Position numbers and translations under genes: made by a program. This document shows, piece after piece, positions 1 to 5,692 of a stretch of 7,158 nucleotides of DNA; positions within the stretch are counted from its first letter, which is position 1; every line of letters starts with the position of its first letter. The stretch comes from an uncultured Pseudomonadota bacterium. GTDB taxonomy: Bacteria; Pseudomonadota; Gammaproteobacteria; Methylococcales; Methylomonadaceae. The stretch lies in NCBI GenBank assembly GCA_903953455.1, contig CAJBJW010000148.1, forward strand, positions 1 to 7,158, read 5' to 3'. A model generated the notes under the pieces. That model searched no databases, had not been told where the DNA came from, and was given only the letters and a program-made list of their open reading frames with translations.

Positions 1-1230
1 ACGGCCTTTATCTCGAAGCGCTAAACGCTGATGCACACCAAAACGATGCTGCTCATCGACAATGGTCAACCCTAATTTTTTAAACTGAACCTGCTCTTGA
101 AACAGTGCGTGCGTACCAATCACTAAATCAATTTGACCTGCTGCCAACGCTTTTAATCCTTCTACTCGCGCTTTACCTTTGAGCTGCCCTGTCAAAAATA
201 GAATTCTGACATCAAAATTCAAAAACCAGTGAATAAAATTACGACAATGCTGCTCAGCTAGCAATTCTGTTGGCACCATTAACGCCACTTGATAGCCGTT
301 TTTAATCGCAACAAGCGCAGTGACAGCCGCCACTAACGTTTTACCCGATCCCACATCCCCTTGTAACAATCGCAACATCGGCTCAGGCTTTGCGCAATCG
401 ACTTGGATTTCTTCAATCACACGCAGTTGCGCCTTTGTTAACGAAAACGGCAACGTAGCCAAAAACGCTTTTACTTTAGTTTTCTTCGATGTAAAAACAG
501 GAGATTGAAAGCGTTTTGCGTGCATTTTAGCACTCCGCATAGACAGATAATGCACAATCAATTCTTCATGTGCAAGCCGCGCAAATGCCCGCTTATTTTC
601 GCTACCTGTTGGTGCATGAATTTGCAATAACGCGTCACGAAACGTCGGATAATTAAATTTTTGCAAAAAGTTATTAGGCAAATAATCCACTAACTGTGAA
701 TCACACATTTTCAATGCTTGCGCAATAATGCGTCGCAAAAGACTTTGATTAAGTCCCTCAGTACACGGATAAATAGGCGTTAACGTATTTTCTGTTTTAT
801 GTGCGTCGTGTTCTGTGCGCAATGCAAATTCAGGATGCATCATTTCAAGCGTGCTATCAAGACCTCCACCATACCCCAAACGTACTTCACCAAAACATTG
901 CAGCCACGTTGCATTTTCGAGCAATTTTCGCTGGGATGGCGAAAAATTCAAAAACTTTAACGCCAAAAGTCCATTACCATCATTGATGTGACAGACCAAA
1001 ATTTTACGCGCCGACGGTATCACATTTACCTGTTCCACACGTCCGCAAACAAGTGAAGTTTGCCCTACCTCAAGCGTATTAATCGGACAAAGACGTGTCC
1101 GATTCTCATAGCGTATTGGCAAATGAAGCAGCAAATCAAGCAGCGTATAAAGCTCGAGCTTTTTGAGGCGATGAAGTGTGTGAGGACCAACGCCCGCAAG
1201 CACACTCACTTCTTGCTGCAACAGCGACAT
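1..1230 (-). CDS. recG: ATP-dependent DNA helicase RecG, N-terminal 410 codons (C-terminus beyond left edge)
   Basis: RecG is a superfamily 2 DNA translocase that remodels stalled replication forks and Holliday junctions in the cytoplasm. The frame is open from the ATG at 1230 to the window edge, with no stop in 410 codons; full-length RecG is about 690 residues, so the second helicase domain lies outside. The N-terminus (LAGVGPHTLHRLKKL, then DLLLHLPIRYENRT) is the usual RecG start, followed by the OB-fold wedge domain. Walker A GDVGSGKT is at residues 291-298, PTELLAEQH follows, and motif II DEQH is at 392-395 in the context DEQHRFGVHQRLAL. An in-frame stop at 1258-1260 rules out a longer start. 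No strong Shine-Dalgarno precedes the ATG. The gene begins 38 bp after the ridA stop on the same strand, so the two are probably cotranscribed. No sign of damage in the visible part. Confidence 0.97.
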   Translation of the reverse strand, partial: MSLLQQEVSVLAGVGPHTLHRLKKLELYTLLDLLLHLPIRYENRTRLCPINTLEVGQTSLVCGRVEQVNVIPSARKILVCHINDGNGLLALKFLNFSPSQRKLLENATWLQCFGEVRLGYGGGLDSTLEMMHPEFALRTEHDAHKTENTLTPIYPCTEGLNQSLLRRIIAQALKMCDSQLVDYLPNNFLQKFNYPTFRDALLQIHAPTGSENKRAFARLAHEELIVHYLSMRSAKMHAKRFQSPVFTSKKTKVKAFLATLPFSLTKAQLRVIEEIQVDCAKPEPMLRLLQGDVGSGKTLVAAVTALVAIKNGYQVALMVPTELLAEQHCRNFIHWFLNFDVRILFLTGQLKGKARVEGLKALAAGQIDLVIGTHALFQEQVQFKKLGLTIVDEQHRFGVHQRLALRDKGR

Positions 1231-1268
1231 ACGCGTAAAAAATAACGCTAATATAAATTAGAGGCGAA

Positions 1269-1670
1269 TTACACTAAGCTATCTTGTGTAGACAATTCCA
1301 TAATACCGTCCATTTCCACTTGCGCCCCTTTAGGCAACGCTGCAACACCTATCGCCGCACGCGCAGGATAGGGCTGATTGAAATAATGTCCCATAATTTC
1401 ATTCACAATAGGAAAATGCGATAAATCGGTTAAAAACACGTTTAATTTCACAATATCTGATAAATCGCCACCTGCCGCGTGTGCAACTGCTTTTAAATTC
1501 TCAAATACCTGCGTAATTTGCGCTGTAATATCACCTTCAATTAAGGTCATTGTATCTGGAACGAGTGGAATTTGACCTGATAAATAAACAGTTCCGCCCA
1601 CTTTTACAGCCTGTGAATATGTACCAATTGCTTGTGGTGCGAGGTGTGTATGAATAATACTTTTAGACAT
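1269..1670 (-). CDS. ridA: RidA family enamine/imine deaminase (YjgF/YER057c/UK114)
   Basis: RidA hydrolyses reactive 2-aminoacrylate and related enamine/imine intermediates released by PLP enzymes, protecting other enzymes from damage; it is a cytosolic trimer. The 133-residue length is typical. Visible signatures are APQAIGTYSQAV near residues 11-22, VYLSGQIPLVP at 28-38, VFENLKAVAHAAGGDLSDIVKLNVFLTD in the middle, and YPARAAIGVAALPKGAQVEM at 101-120. Arg104 matches the substrate-carboxylate-binding arginine (Arg105 in E. coli RidA), Tyr18 matches the active-site tyrosine, and Glu119 the conserved glutamate. The ATG at 1670 has an AGGAAAA ribosome-binding site about 6 bases upstream. recG follows 38 bp downstream; upstream lies a divergent gene, not spoT, so this pair has its own promoter. 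Assignment to the active RidA subfamily, rather than an Rid1-7 paralogue, rests on the arginine and overall motif match. Confidence 0.93.
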   Translation of the reverse strand: MSKSIIHTHLAPQAIGTYSQAVKVGGTVYLSGQIPLVPDTMTLIEGDITAQITQVFENLKAVAHAAGGDLSDIVKLNVFLTDLSHFPIVNEIMGHYFNQPYPARAAIGVAALPKGAQVEMDGIMELSTQDSLV

Positions 1671-1834
1671 ATAACGATTTTCCTAATATAGTAAATTAAA
1701 AATAACATCAAAAATAGGATGTACATTGTATGATTATAATCGCACTTTTCGATGTAAGCGCGTATATTTGCACTTGATTTGCCTTCTAGGCAGTCAAAAA
1801 ACACAATAACAAGAATAGACTAGGAGGAAATGTT
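1671..1834. promoter_or_regulatory. Divergent promoter region between ridA and the DUF2892 gene
   Basis: This 164-bp spacer must carry promoters for both the leftward ridA-recG unit and the rightward small membrane gene. A perfect 10-bp palindrome GATTATAATC at 1732-1741 gives a consensus TATAAT hexamer on both strands (plus 1735-1740, minus 1733-1738); neither has a good -35 partner at 16-18 bp, so the direction is undecided. ATGTACAT at 1719-1726 is a second small palindrome. An imperfect hairpin at 1774-1797 (TTGA/TCAA outer arms, TGCCT/AGGCA inner arms, TCT loop) would lie in the leader of the plus-strand gene. A strong ribosome-binding site AGGAGG at 1822-1827, 7 bases before the ATG at 1835, sets that gene's start. 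Promoter roles are inferred from position. Confidence 0.4.
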
Positions 1835-2059
1835 ATGAATTTTGATTTCAAACGTATGATGAAAATTGAACGCAATTTAAGTATTAAAGAAAAACAATAT
1901 CGTCTCTATGGTGGCATTGCGATGCTTGTGGTTTCGCTATTTACGGCAAGTATTCCATTATTAATTTTTGGCGTATTTTGCGTGGTGGAATTCTACTTAT
2001 CATGGTGTCCTGTTTGCGCGGGCATGAACAGAAACACCTACGAAGGTGACAGCGAATAA
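1835..2059 (+). CDS. Small inner-membrane protein, DUF2892/YgaP-type transmembrane domain
   Basis: The 74-residue product has a basic, soluble N-terminus (residues 1-23), then two hydrophobic stretches at about 25-38 (YGGIAMLVVSLFTA) and 40-56 (IPLLIFGVFCVVEFYLS), then a short acidic tail. It ends its second helix with SWCPVCAGMN. The pattern of a short helical hairpin closed by a WCP motif is typical of the DUF2892 family, the membrane part of YgaP, whose function alone is not established. In many relatives the motif is WCPLY; here it is a CxxC pair, Cys58 and Cys61, which could form a disulfide or bind metal. The AGGAGG at 1822-1827 fixes the start at Met1 rather than the internal Met8 or Met9. 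The gene stands alone on the plus strand and is followed by its own terminator. Family placement is likely but rests on a short protein. Confidence 0.75.
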   Translation: MNFDFKRMMKIERNLSIKEKQYRLYGGIAMLVVSLFTASIPLLIFGVFCVVEFYLSWCPVCAGMNRNTYEGDSE

Positions 2060-2089
2060 AACATTGCTTACACAGTAATGCTTCTATAG

Positions 2090-2127
2090 CGAAATGTCAT
2101 AATAATTAAGATGGCATTTCGTTTTTT
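2090..2127 (+). terminator. Rho-independent terminator after the DUF2892 gene
   Basis: An 11-bp stem pairs 2090-2100 (CGAAATGTCAT) with 2111-2121 (ATGGCATTTCG), with a single T-G wobble, around a 10-base AT-rich loop. Six T residues follow immediately at 2122-2127. The stem and T-run are in the right order only for plus-strand transcription, so this ends the small membrane-protein transcript 30 bp after its stop codon. The minus-strand side lacks a T-run, so it should not stop leftward transcription from the operon ending at 2291. Confidence 0.9.
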
Positions 2128-2290
2128 ATTACCTGTCACATCTTCAATCCATCTATCAAAATCATCTACAACCCTCGGATTTTATGGTATACCGTACTAC
2201 TTAATCATGTTTCAGCCATTATTATCATTATTTTTTAAAAAAACAGAAACATTAAGTATTAGACACTGCTCGCATTTTTGAGGTAATTTT
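2128..2290. other. AT-rich intergenic region without a convincing gene
   Basis: Between the terminator and the stop codon of the HPP gene lie about 160 bp of AT-rich DNA. It holds the palindrome GGTATACC at 2186-2193, a bulged inverted repeat with arms at 2198-2213 and 2246-2258, and a T6A7 tract at 2231-2243 inside the repeat. A 56-codon open frame on the plus strand (2111-2281) crosses the region but starts inside the terminator stem and has no ribosome-binding site. No standard terminator for the leftward operon is apparent other than the inverted-repeat area. Confidence 0.5.
2198..2258. repeat. Bulged inverted repeat, 13-bp arms
   Basis: The left arm (2198-2213) is TACTTAAT, a 3-base CAT bulge, then GTTTC. 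The right arm (2246-2258) is GAAACATTAAGTA, its complement without the bulge. The 32-base spacer contains a T6A7 tract at 2231-2243 that is itself largely self-complementary. The structure sits 33 bp past the stop codon of the leftward HPP gene and could fold in its 3' end to stabilise or terminate the transcript, or it may be the remnant of a small mobile element. No target-site duplication is obvious. Confidence 0.5.
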
Positions 2291-3433
2291 TTATTCCGTC
2301 GTATTTTTTAGCACCATTTTATCGTTAAGCACCTTAATTAAATCAGATTGATAAACCATGCCCACCAATTTCTTATCTTCATTAATAATGGGAATTTGTG
2401 CATGACCTTGCTTTGAAAATAACGCAATGAGGTGAGTAATGGACGATTTTTCAGATAATACAACCACCTGTTTACTCATTATATGTCCAACTACTTCTGG
2501 TTTTTGCGTTGTAATATCTGGCGTTCTACGAATAAAGGATGCTAATTTTTGTTGAAAATTCACATAAGGCGACATCTCCACAAATTGAAGAAAATCAGCT
2601 AACGTCACTATGCCAATGACATGATTCGCTTTATCCAGCACCGGTATAGCTTTTAATTTCTGAGTGTGTATTTTTTGCCACGCAATTTCAACTTCATCAC
2701 CATATTGAACCGTCGTGACTGATTTTTTCATAATATCGCCGCAGATTATATCACCGTGTAGACGTTTGAATTTGTGTAGCTCTGCATTGATTAAGAGCTC
2801 ATGCAATTTATTGATATTCACATCAATAAATTCATCTTCCTTAGTTAATGCATATTTCACGTCTTGTTGAGACAATGTTGGCGTCTTTGTAAAATGATTA
2901 TCTATTGATTTATACTTTAATAAATAACGATTAATGATGGTTACCATCAGTAATATGCCAACAACATTTAATAAGACCGGGGTTAATACGAACTGATACC
3001 CTAAATCTGTCAGAGAAGACCAATTTATAACAGGCACCAATGCCGTCGCCGCCCCGGGTGGATGTAAGCATCGCAATAAAAGCATTATTGAAATACTCCC
3101 ACTCACCGCTAAGGCACAAGCTAGTGGGAAATGAGGAAGATACTTTGCACAGGTTATTCCAATGAACGCCGATGTCACATGACCACCCAAAAATGACCAG
3201 TAACCAGCAAAAGAACTACTAGGTGCAAATAACAAAATCACTACAGAAGCACCCATTGACGCAAGCAATATAGGTGAATTGGCTGCCATTAAAAAAGTAG
3301 AATGCGACGCGAAGAAAACGATACTTATAATGCATAAAAAACTTCCAATAACAGAAATAACTTGATATTGAATACTCAAATTATTGTTAGTAGGAATAAG
3401 TGTTGCAAACCTATTAAACAAGCGGTTTAGCAT
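2291..3433 (-). CDS. HPP family integral membrane protein with C-terminal CBS domain pair
   Basis: The 380-residue product has an N-terminal HPP membrane domain (about residues 20-172). Its signatures are LLASMGASVVILLFAPSSS at 56-74, GGHVTSAFIG at 83-92 and LHPPGAATAL at 123-132, containing the His-Pro-Pro that names the family. About four to five hydrophobic helices are visible, ending near VTIINRYLLKY (164-174). A linker leads to two CBS motifs, roughly residues 231-284 (CGDIMKKSVTTV, then AIPVLDKANHVIGIVTLADFL) and 316-370 (GHIMSKQVVVL, then QIPIINEDKKLVGMVYQSDLI). CBS pairs usually bind adenine nucleotides and regulate the attached domain. HPP proteins of cyanobacteria and chloroplasts have been reported to transport nitrite; whether that holds here is inference. 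The start lies 6 bp after the reductase stop with no clear Shine-Dalgarno, suggesting translational coupling. It is the last gene of the globin operon. Confidence 0.9.
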   Translation of the reverse strand: MLNRLFNRFATLIPTNNNLSIQYQVISVIGSFLCIISIVFFASHSTFLMAANSPILLASMGASVVILLFAPSSSFAGYWSFLGGHVTSAFIGITCAKYLPHFPLACALAVSGSISIMLLLRCLHPPGAATALVPVINWSSLTDLGYQFVLTPVLLNVVGILLMVTIINRYLLKYKSIDNHFTKTPTLSQQDVKYALTKEDEFIDVNINKLHELLINAELHKFKRLHGDIICGDIMKKSVTTVQYGDEVEIAWQKIHTQKLKAIPVLDKANHVIGIVTLADFLQFVEMSPYVNFQQKLASFIRRTPDITTQKPEVVGHIMSKQVVVLSEKSSITHLIALFSKQGHAQIPIINEDKKLVGMVYQSDLIKVLNDKMVLKNTTE

Positions 3434-3439
3434 ACACTT

Positions 3440-4411
3440 TTAAGACAAAAATGCGTCAGCAAAAATCTCTTTTAAAGCAGCACCTTGCAAATATGCCATT
3501 CTTTTTGACTGTAATACCATATCGGACTGACCGCATAAGTACACCCGCCAACCGTCTAATTTAGTAAATTTTTCTAGTGCAATTTGATTAACACGACCTT
3601 GTGTGTAGCGATGTTTATCTGGATTTATCCCCGATAAACAAGGTGTGTAATGGAAATTAGCGTGATGTTGTGACAGTTCGTCTAGTTTGGTTTCAAAATA
3701 CAATCCCGTTGCATCTCGGCTACCGTGAAATAAATGAATTTCACCGGTATGATGATGATTTTCTAGCGCATCTTCAATAATACCGTAAAGGGGTGCAAGT
3801 CCAGTCCCCGAACCAATTAAAAGTAAAGATTGTTCACTTTTCCCCTCAAGATAATGACAACTACCTTGAGCATGCGAAAAACTTAACGTCATACCAATGT
3901 CAAGTTCACTAGCTGCCCAGCGACTGAATTGTCCATTAGGTAAAATACGAATATGAAAAACCAACGTATGTGCCGCGTTGGGCGTATTTGCAATAGAATA
4001 ACTGCGAATAGTACCCGCCTGATTACGTAAATTTACAAACTGACCAGCGAAAAAAGCGAAGGGATCTTTTGATTGTATCGTAAGGATCATGACATTATCG
4101 GATACAAATTCTTTTTCAACTACCTTAGCCTCTAACCACACCTGCTCATTATTAGGTAACGCAAGCGTCATATCATTTTCTGGCATACAAACACACGCCA
4201 AAAAATAATTCTCCTTTTGCAGTAACGCGCTCAAACCAATTTGTGATGATGAGGGAACGGGTATTTCATCAAGACAACGCATTAAACAGCTTTGACATAC
4301 TCCCGCTTTGCAACCGTAAGGCACTTGCATATTATTTCTAAGCAAGGATTGCAGTACAGTTTCATTGGGATCTATTTCAAAAAATTGCTCATCAAATTTA
4401 ATGCGTTTCAT
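3440..4411 (-). CDS. NAD(P)H-dependent reductase: 2Fe-2S ferredoxin, FAD and NAD(P) domains
   Basis: A 323-residue electron-transfer flavoprotein of the phenol hydroxylase/benzoate dioxygenase reductase type, moving electrons from NAD(P)H through FAD to a 2Fe-2S centre. Counting from the ATG at 4411, the N-terminal ferredoxin domain has Cys34, Cys39 and Cys42 (GCKAGVCQSC) and Cys73 (LACVC), the plant-ferredoxin ligand spacing. The FAD motif RSYSIAN is at 136-142. The nucleotide-binding part shows LLIGSGTGLAPLYGII (197-212), FHGSRD (228-233) and YLCGQSDMV (291-299). A GTG at 4414 directly precedes the ATG; the ATG is preferred because an AGG lies 8 bases upstream of it. The gene starts about 18 bp after the globin stop and 6 bp before the HPP gene. 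No oxygenase lies nearby, so the truncated haemoglobin is the obvious electron acceptor; that partnership is inferred from the operon. Confidence 0.93.
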   Translation of the reverse strand: MKRIKFDEQFFEIDPNETVLQSLLRNNMQVPYGCKAGVCQSCLMRCLDEIPVPSSSQIGLSALLQKENYFLACVCMPENDMTLALPNNEQVWLEAKVVEKEFVSDNVMILTIQSKDPFAFFAGQFVNLRNQAGTIRSYSIANTPNAAHTLVFHIRILPNGQFSRWAASELDIGMTLSFSHAQGSCHYLEGKSEQSLLLIGSGTGLAPLYGIIEDALENHHHTGEIHLFHGSRDATGLYFETKLDELSQHHANFHYTPCLSGINPDKHRYTQGRVNQIALEKFTKLDGWRVYLCGQSDMVLQSKRMAYLQGAALKEIFADAFLS

Positions 4412-4429
4412 CACATATACCTACTTTTT

Positions 4430-4819
4430 TTATTTACCTAAAACATCAACGCGAGTCGTTTCGGCAATAGCGGCAACTTGTCCAATCAATGCATCCGATA
4501 CACCCAACTCAGTTAATGTTATCGCTAAGTTTTCAACAACCGCATCAAAGTGGCTATCATTTAATCCCATTTCCACTAATTTTGCATGCCCATTTCGCAT
4601 ATCCTGACCACTATAATTCGCTGGACCACCAAAAGCCATCGTTAAAAATGCTTTTTGTTTAACTGCTTGTTTGTCCATATCAACACCCTCAAAAAAACGA
4701 TTGATACGGTCATCCATTAAAACTTTACGGTAAAAAATATCAACGGCCGCATTGACCGCACCTTCACCACCAAGTTGCTCAAATAATGTTGCGTTTGCTG
4801 TATTTAATGTGTCGCTCAT
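4430..4819 (-). CDS. glbN: Group I truncated haemoglobin (trHbN/GlbN type)
   Basis: A 129-residue two-over-two globin. It has the group I pattern LFEQLGGEGAVNAAVDIFYRKVL (12-34), FFEGVDMDKQAVKQKAFLTMAFGGPANYSG (42-71) and MRNGHAKLVEMGLNDSHFDAVVENL (74-98). His78 aligns with the proximal haem ligand (His81 of the M. tuberculosis protein). Tyr30 is the B10 tyrosine and Gln55 the E11 glutamine that hold bound ligand, the pair needed for fast NO dioxygenation in trHbN. This supports oxidation of NO with bound O2 to nitrate, though oxygen or peroxide chemistry is possible. The ATG at 4819 has an AGGCGGA ribosome-binding site 4 bases upstream. It is first in a three-gene operon with a reductase and an HPP protein, and diverges from a cysteine-rich regulator. 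Unlike Hmp it has no reductase domain; the next gene would provide one. Confidence 0.95.
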   Translation of the reverse strand: MSDTLNTANATLFEQLGGEGAVNAAVDIFYRKVLMDDRINRFFEGVDMDKQAVKQKAFLTMAFGGPANYSGQDMRNGHAKLVEMGLNDSHFDAVVENLAITLTELGVSDALIGQVAAIAETTRVDVLGK

Positions 4820-4942
4820 TTTGTCCGCCTATTTATGAATAAAGTGTTTTGAGCTTTAAGCCCAAAATTAGTTTATAGTAATTAGATACCTTATACAAAA
4901 TAATTCCGTTATAACTGAAATAAGTTTTTAAAGTAGATATTT
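4820..4942. promoter_or_regulatory. Divergent promoter region between globin operon and regulator
   Basis: This 123-bp AT-rich spacer separates the leftward globin operon from the rightward regulator gene and must serve both. On the minus strand TATAAA (complement of 4872-4877) is a good -10, but the best -35-like sequences (TTGTAT or TTTGTA, complement of 4893-4899) are weak and lie only 15-16 bp away; a start near 4865 would follow, inside the adjacent palindrome. On the plus strand TATAAC at 4910-4915 could be the -10 of the regulator, with no good -35. GTTATAAC at 4908-4915 is a small palindrome overlapping that hexamer. The regulator has only a weak ribosome-binding site. Weak promoter elements suit activator- or repressor-controlled transcription. 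Confidence 0.45.
4847..4867. promoter_or_regulatory. Candidate operator: 21-bp near-perfect palindrome upstream of the globin gene
   Basis: Two 10-base arms, TTTTGAGCTT (4847-4856) and AAGCCCAAAA (4858-4867), flank a single central T at 4857. Nine of ten arm positions pair; only A4852 against C4862 fails. The centre is 38 bp upstream of the globin start codon and would overlap the transcription start predicted from the -10 at 4872-4877, where a bound repressor would block the operon. The odd-centred shape suits a dimeric winged-helix protein such as the divergent regulator. It does not match the FNR TTGATnnnnATCAA site. Binding is inferred, not shown. Confidence 0.5.
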
Positions 4943-5560
4943 ATGAATAAAATTGGACAGCGTCAACATGACATCTTGGCCTATTTTCTAACACACAAAA
5001 AAAACTTGTGTATCGAAGATTTGTATTTTCAATTAGGGATTTCACGCACGGCAGTTCAAGAGCATTTTAGTGCGTTAGAAAATGCGGGCTATATTGAAAA
5101 AAATGGCGTGAGTAAAACCAATGGTCGACCTATTGTGCTTTACGGCATTACCAATAAAGGAATTAATTATTTTCCTAAACAGTATTCATGGCTAGCTGGA
5201 CTGATGCTTGAAGATTTACTCGAAACTATTTCAGTTGAAGAATCTGAAAAATATATGCGTCATTTGGGGATAAAACTAGCATCGCAACTCAGCGACCAAT
5301 TTGAAGGCAAATCTTTGGATGAACGATTGGAGACCTTAATAGCTATCATGAATGACTTAGGGTTTAACGCTAAACAAGCCATAAATGAAAAAGAGCAAGT
5401 TTGCATCCAAGCGTGTAACTGTATTTATCACGATTTGGCACAAAAACATGAACAAATTTGTCAATTCGATTTAGCCCTTCTAGAAGGTGCACTCGAAAAA
5501 CCAGTAAAGCAATCGCGTTGTATGGCAAAAGGCGATACAACATGTGAATTTTTATTTTAA
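4943..5560 (+). CDS. Winged-helix transcriptional regulator with SufR-like cysteine-rich C-terminus
   Basis: A 205-residue regulator of the broad ArsR/DeoR-like group (COG2345-type) that includes SufR. The N-terminal winged helix spans about residues 5-75: ILAYFLTHKKNLCIEDLYFQLGISRTAVQEHFSALENAGYIEK, then a wing with GRPIVLYGITNKG. A helical middle follows (82-145). The C-terminal part carries Cys154, Cys158, Cys160, Cys173, Cys193 and Cys201. Cys160-x12-Cys173-x27-Cys201 has the spacing I recall for the Fe-S ligands of SufR, and the flanking pattern (LALLEGALEKPV, then GDTTCEF) also fits that family. A cluster-binding repressor that responds to NO, oxygen or iron-sulfur status is the best inference. 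No suf or isc genes are in view, so it is more likely the local regulator of the divergent globin operon and perhaps of itself. The start ATG has only a weak ribosome-binding site. Confidence 0.85.
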   Translation: MNKIGQRQHDILAYFLTHKKNLCIEDLYFQLGISRTAVQEHFSALENAGYIEKNGVSKTNGRPIVLYGITNKGINYFPKQYSWLAGLMLEDLLETISVEESEKYMRHLGIKLASQLSDQFEGKSLDERLETLIAIMNDLGFNAKQAINEKEQVCIQACNCIYHDLAQKHEQICQFDLALLEGALEKPVKQSRCMAKGDTTCEFLF

Positions 5561-5692
5561 AAACATACTCAAAAATAATCATCGAAAAACAGTATCAAAT
5601 CCAAATGATTTAAGGCGGCTTTATCTGATTTATTTCGAGAACGTATTATTTTTTGCTACCTGAGTTTTTATACTCTTGTTCTAGTGCATGCC

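Noticed and set aside
320..1245. Three short plus-strand open frames (320-508, 801-986, 1060-1245)
   Set aside because: They lie antisense within the well-conserved recG frame, have no family resemblance and no ribosome-binding sites.
1604..1804. 66-codon minus-strand frame overlapping the ridA start
   Set aside because: It overlaps the conserved RidA N-terminus in another frame and covers the promoter region; the product looks like translated AT-rich DNA.
2931..3119. 62-codon minus-strand frame inside the HPP gene
   Set aside because: Alternative frame of the conserved HPP domain with no family signal.
4365..4607. 80-codon plus-strand frame across the reductase start and globin C-terminus
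   Set aside because: Antisense to two well-recognised genes and across their junction; no recognisable domain.
4849..4865. FNR or NsrR box for the globin operon
   Set aside because: The arms resemble TTGA and CCAA, but spacing and centre do not match FNR (TTGATnnnnATCAA), and the bases do not match the NsrR AAGATGCATTT-type arms.
5370..5582. 70-codon minus-strand frame antisense to the regulator
   Set aside because: Opposite strand of the conserved cysteine-rich region; no ribosome-binding site or family.
5640..5690. Terminator between the convergent regulator and Uma2 genes
   Set aside because: Only a 4-bp GAGT/ACTC stem is seen (around 5662-5675), too weak and without a proper T-run to call.
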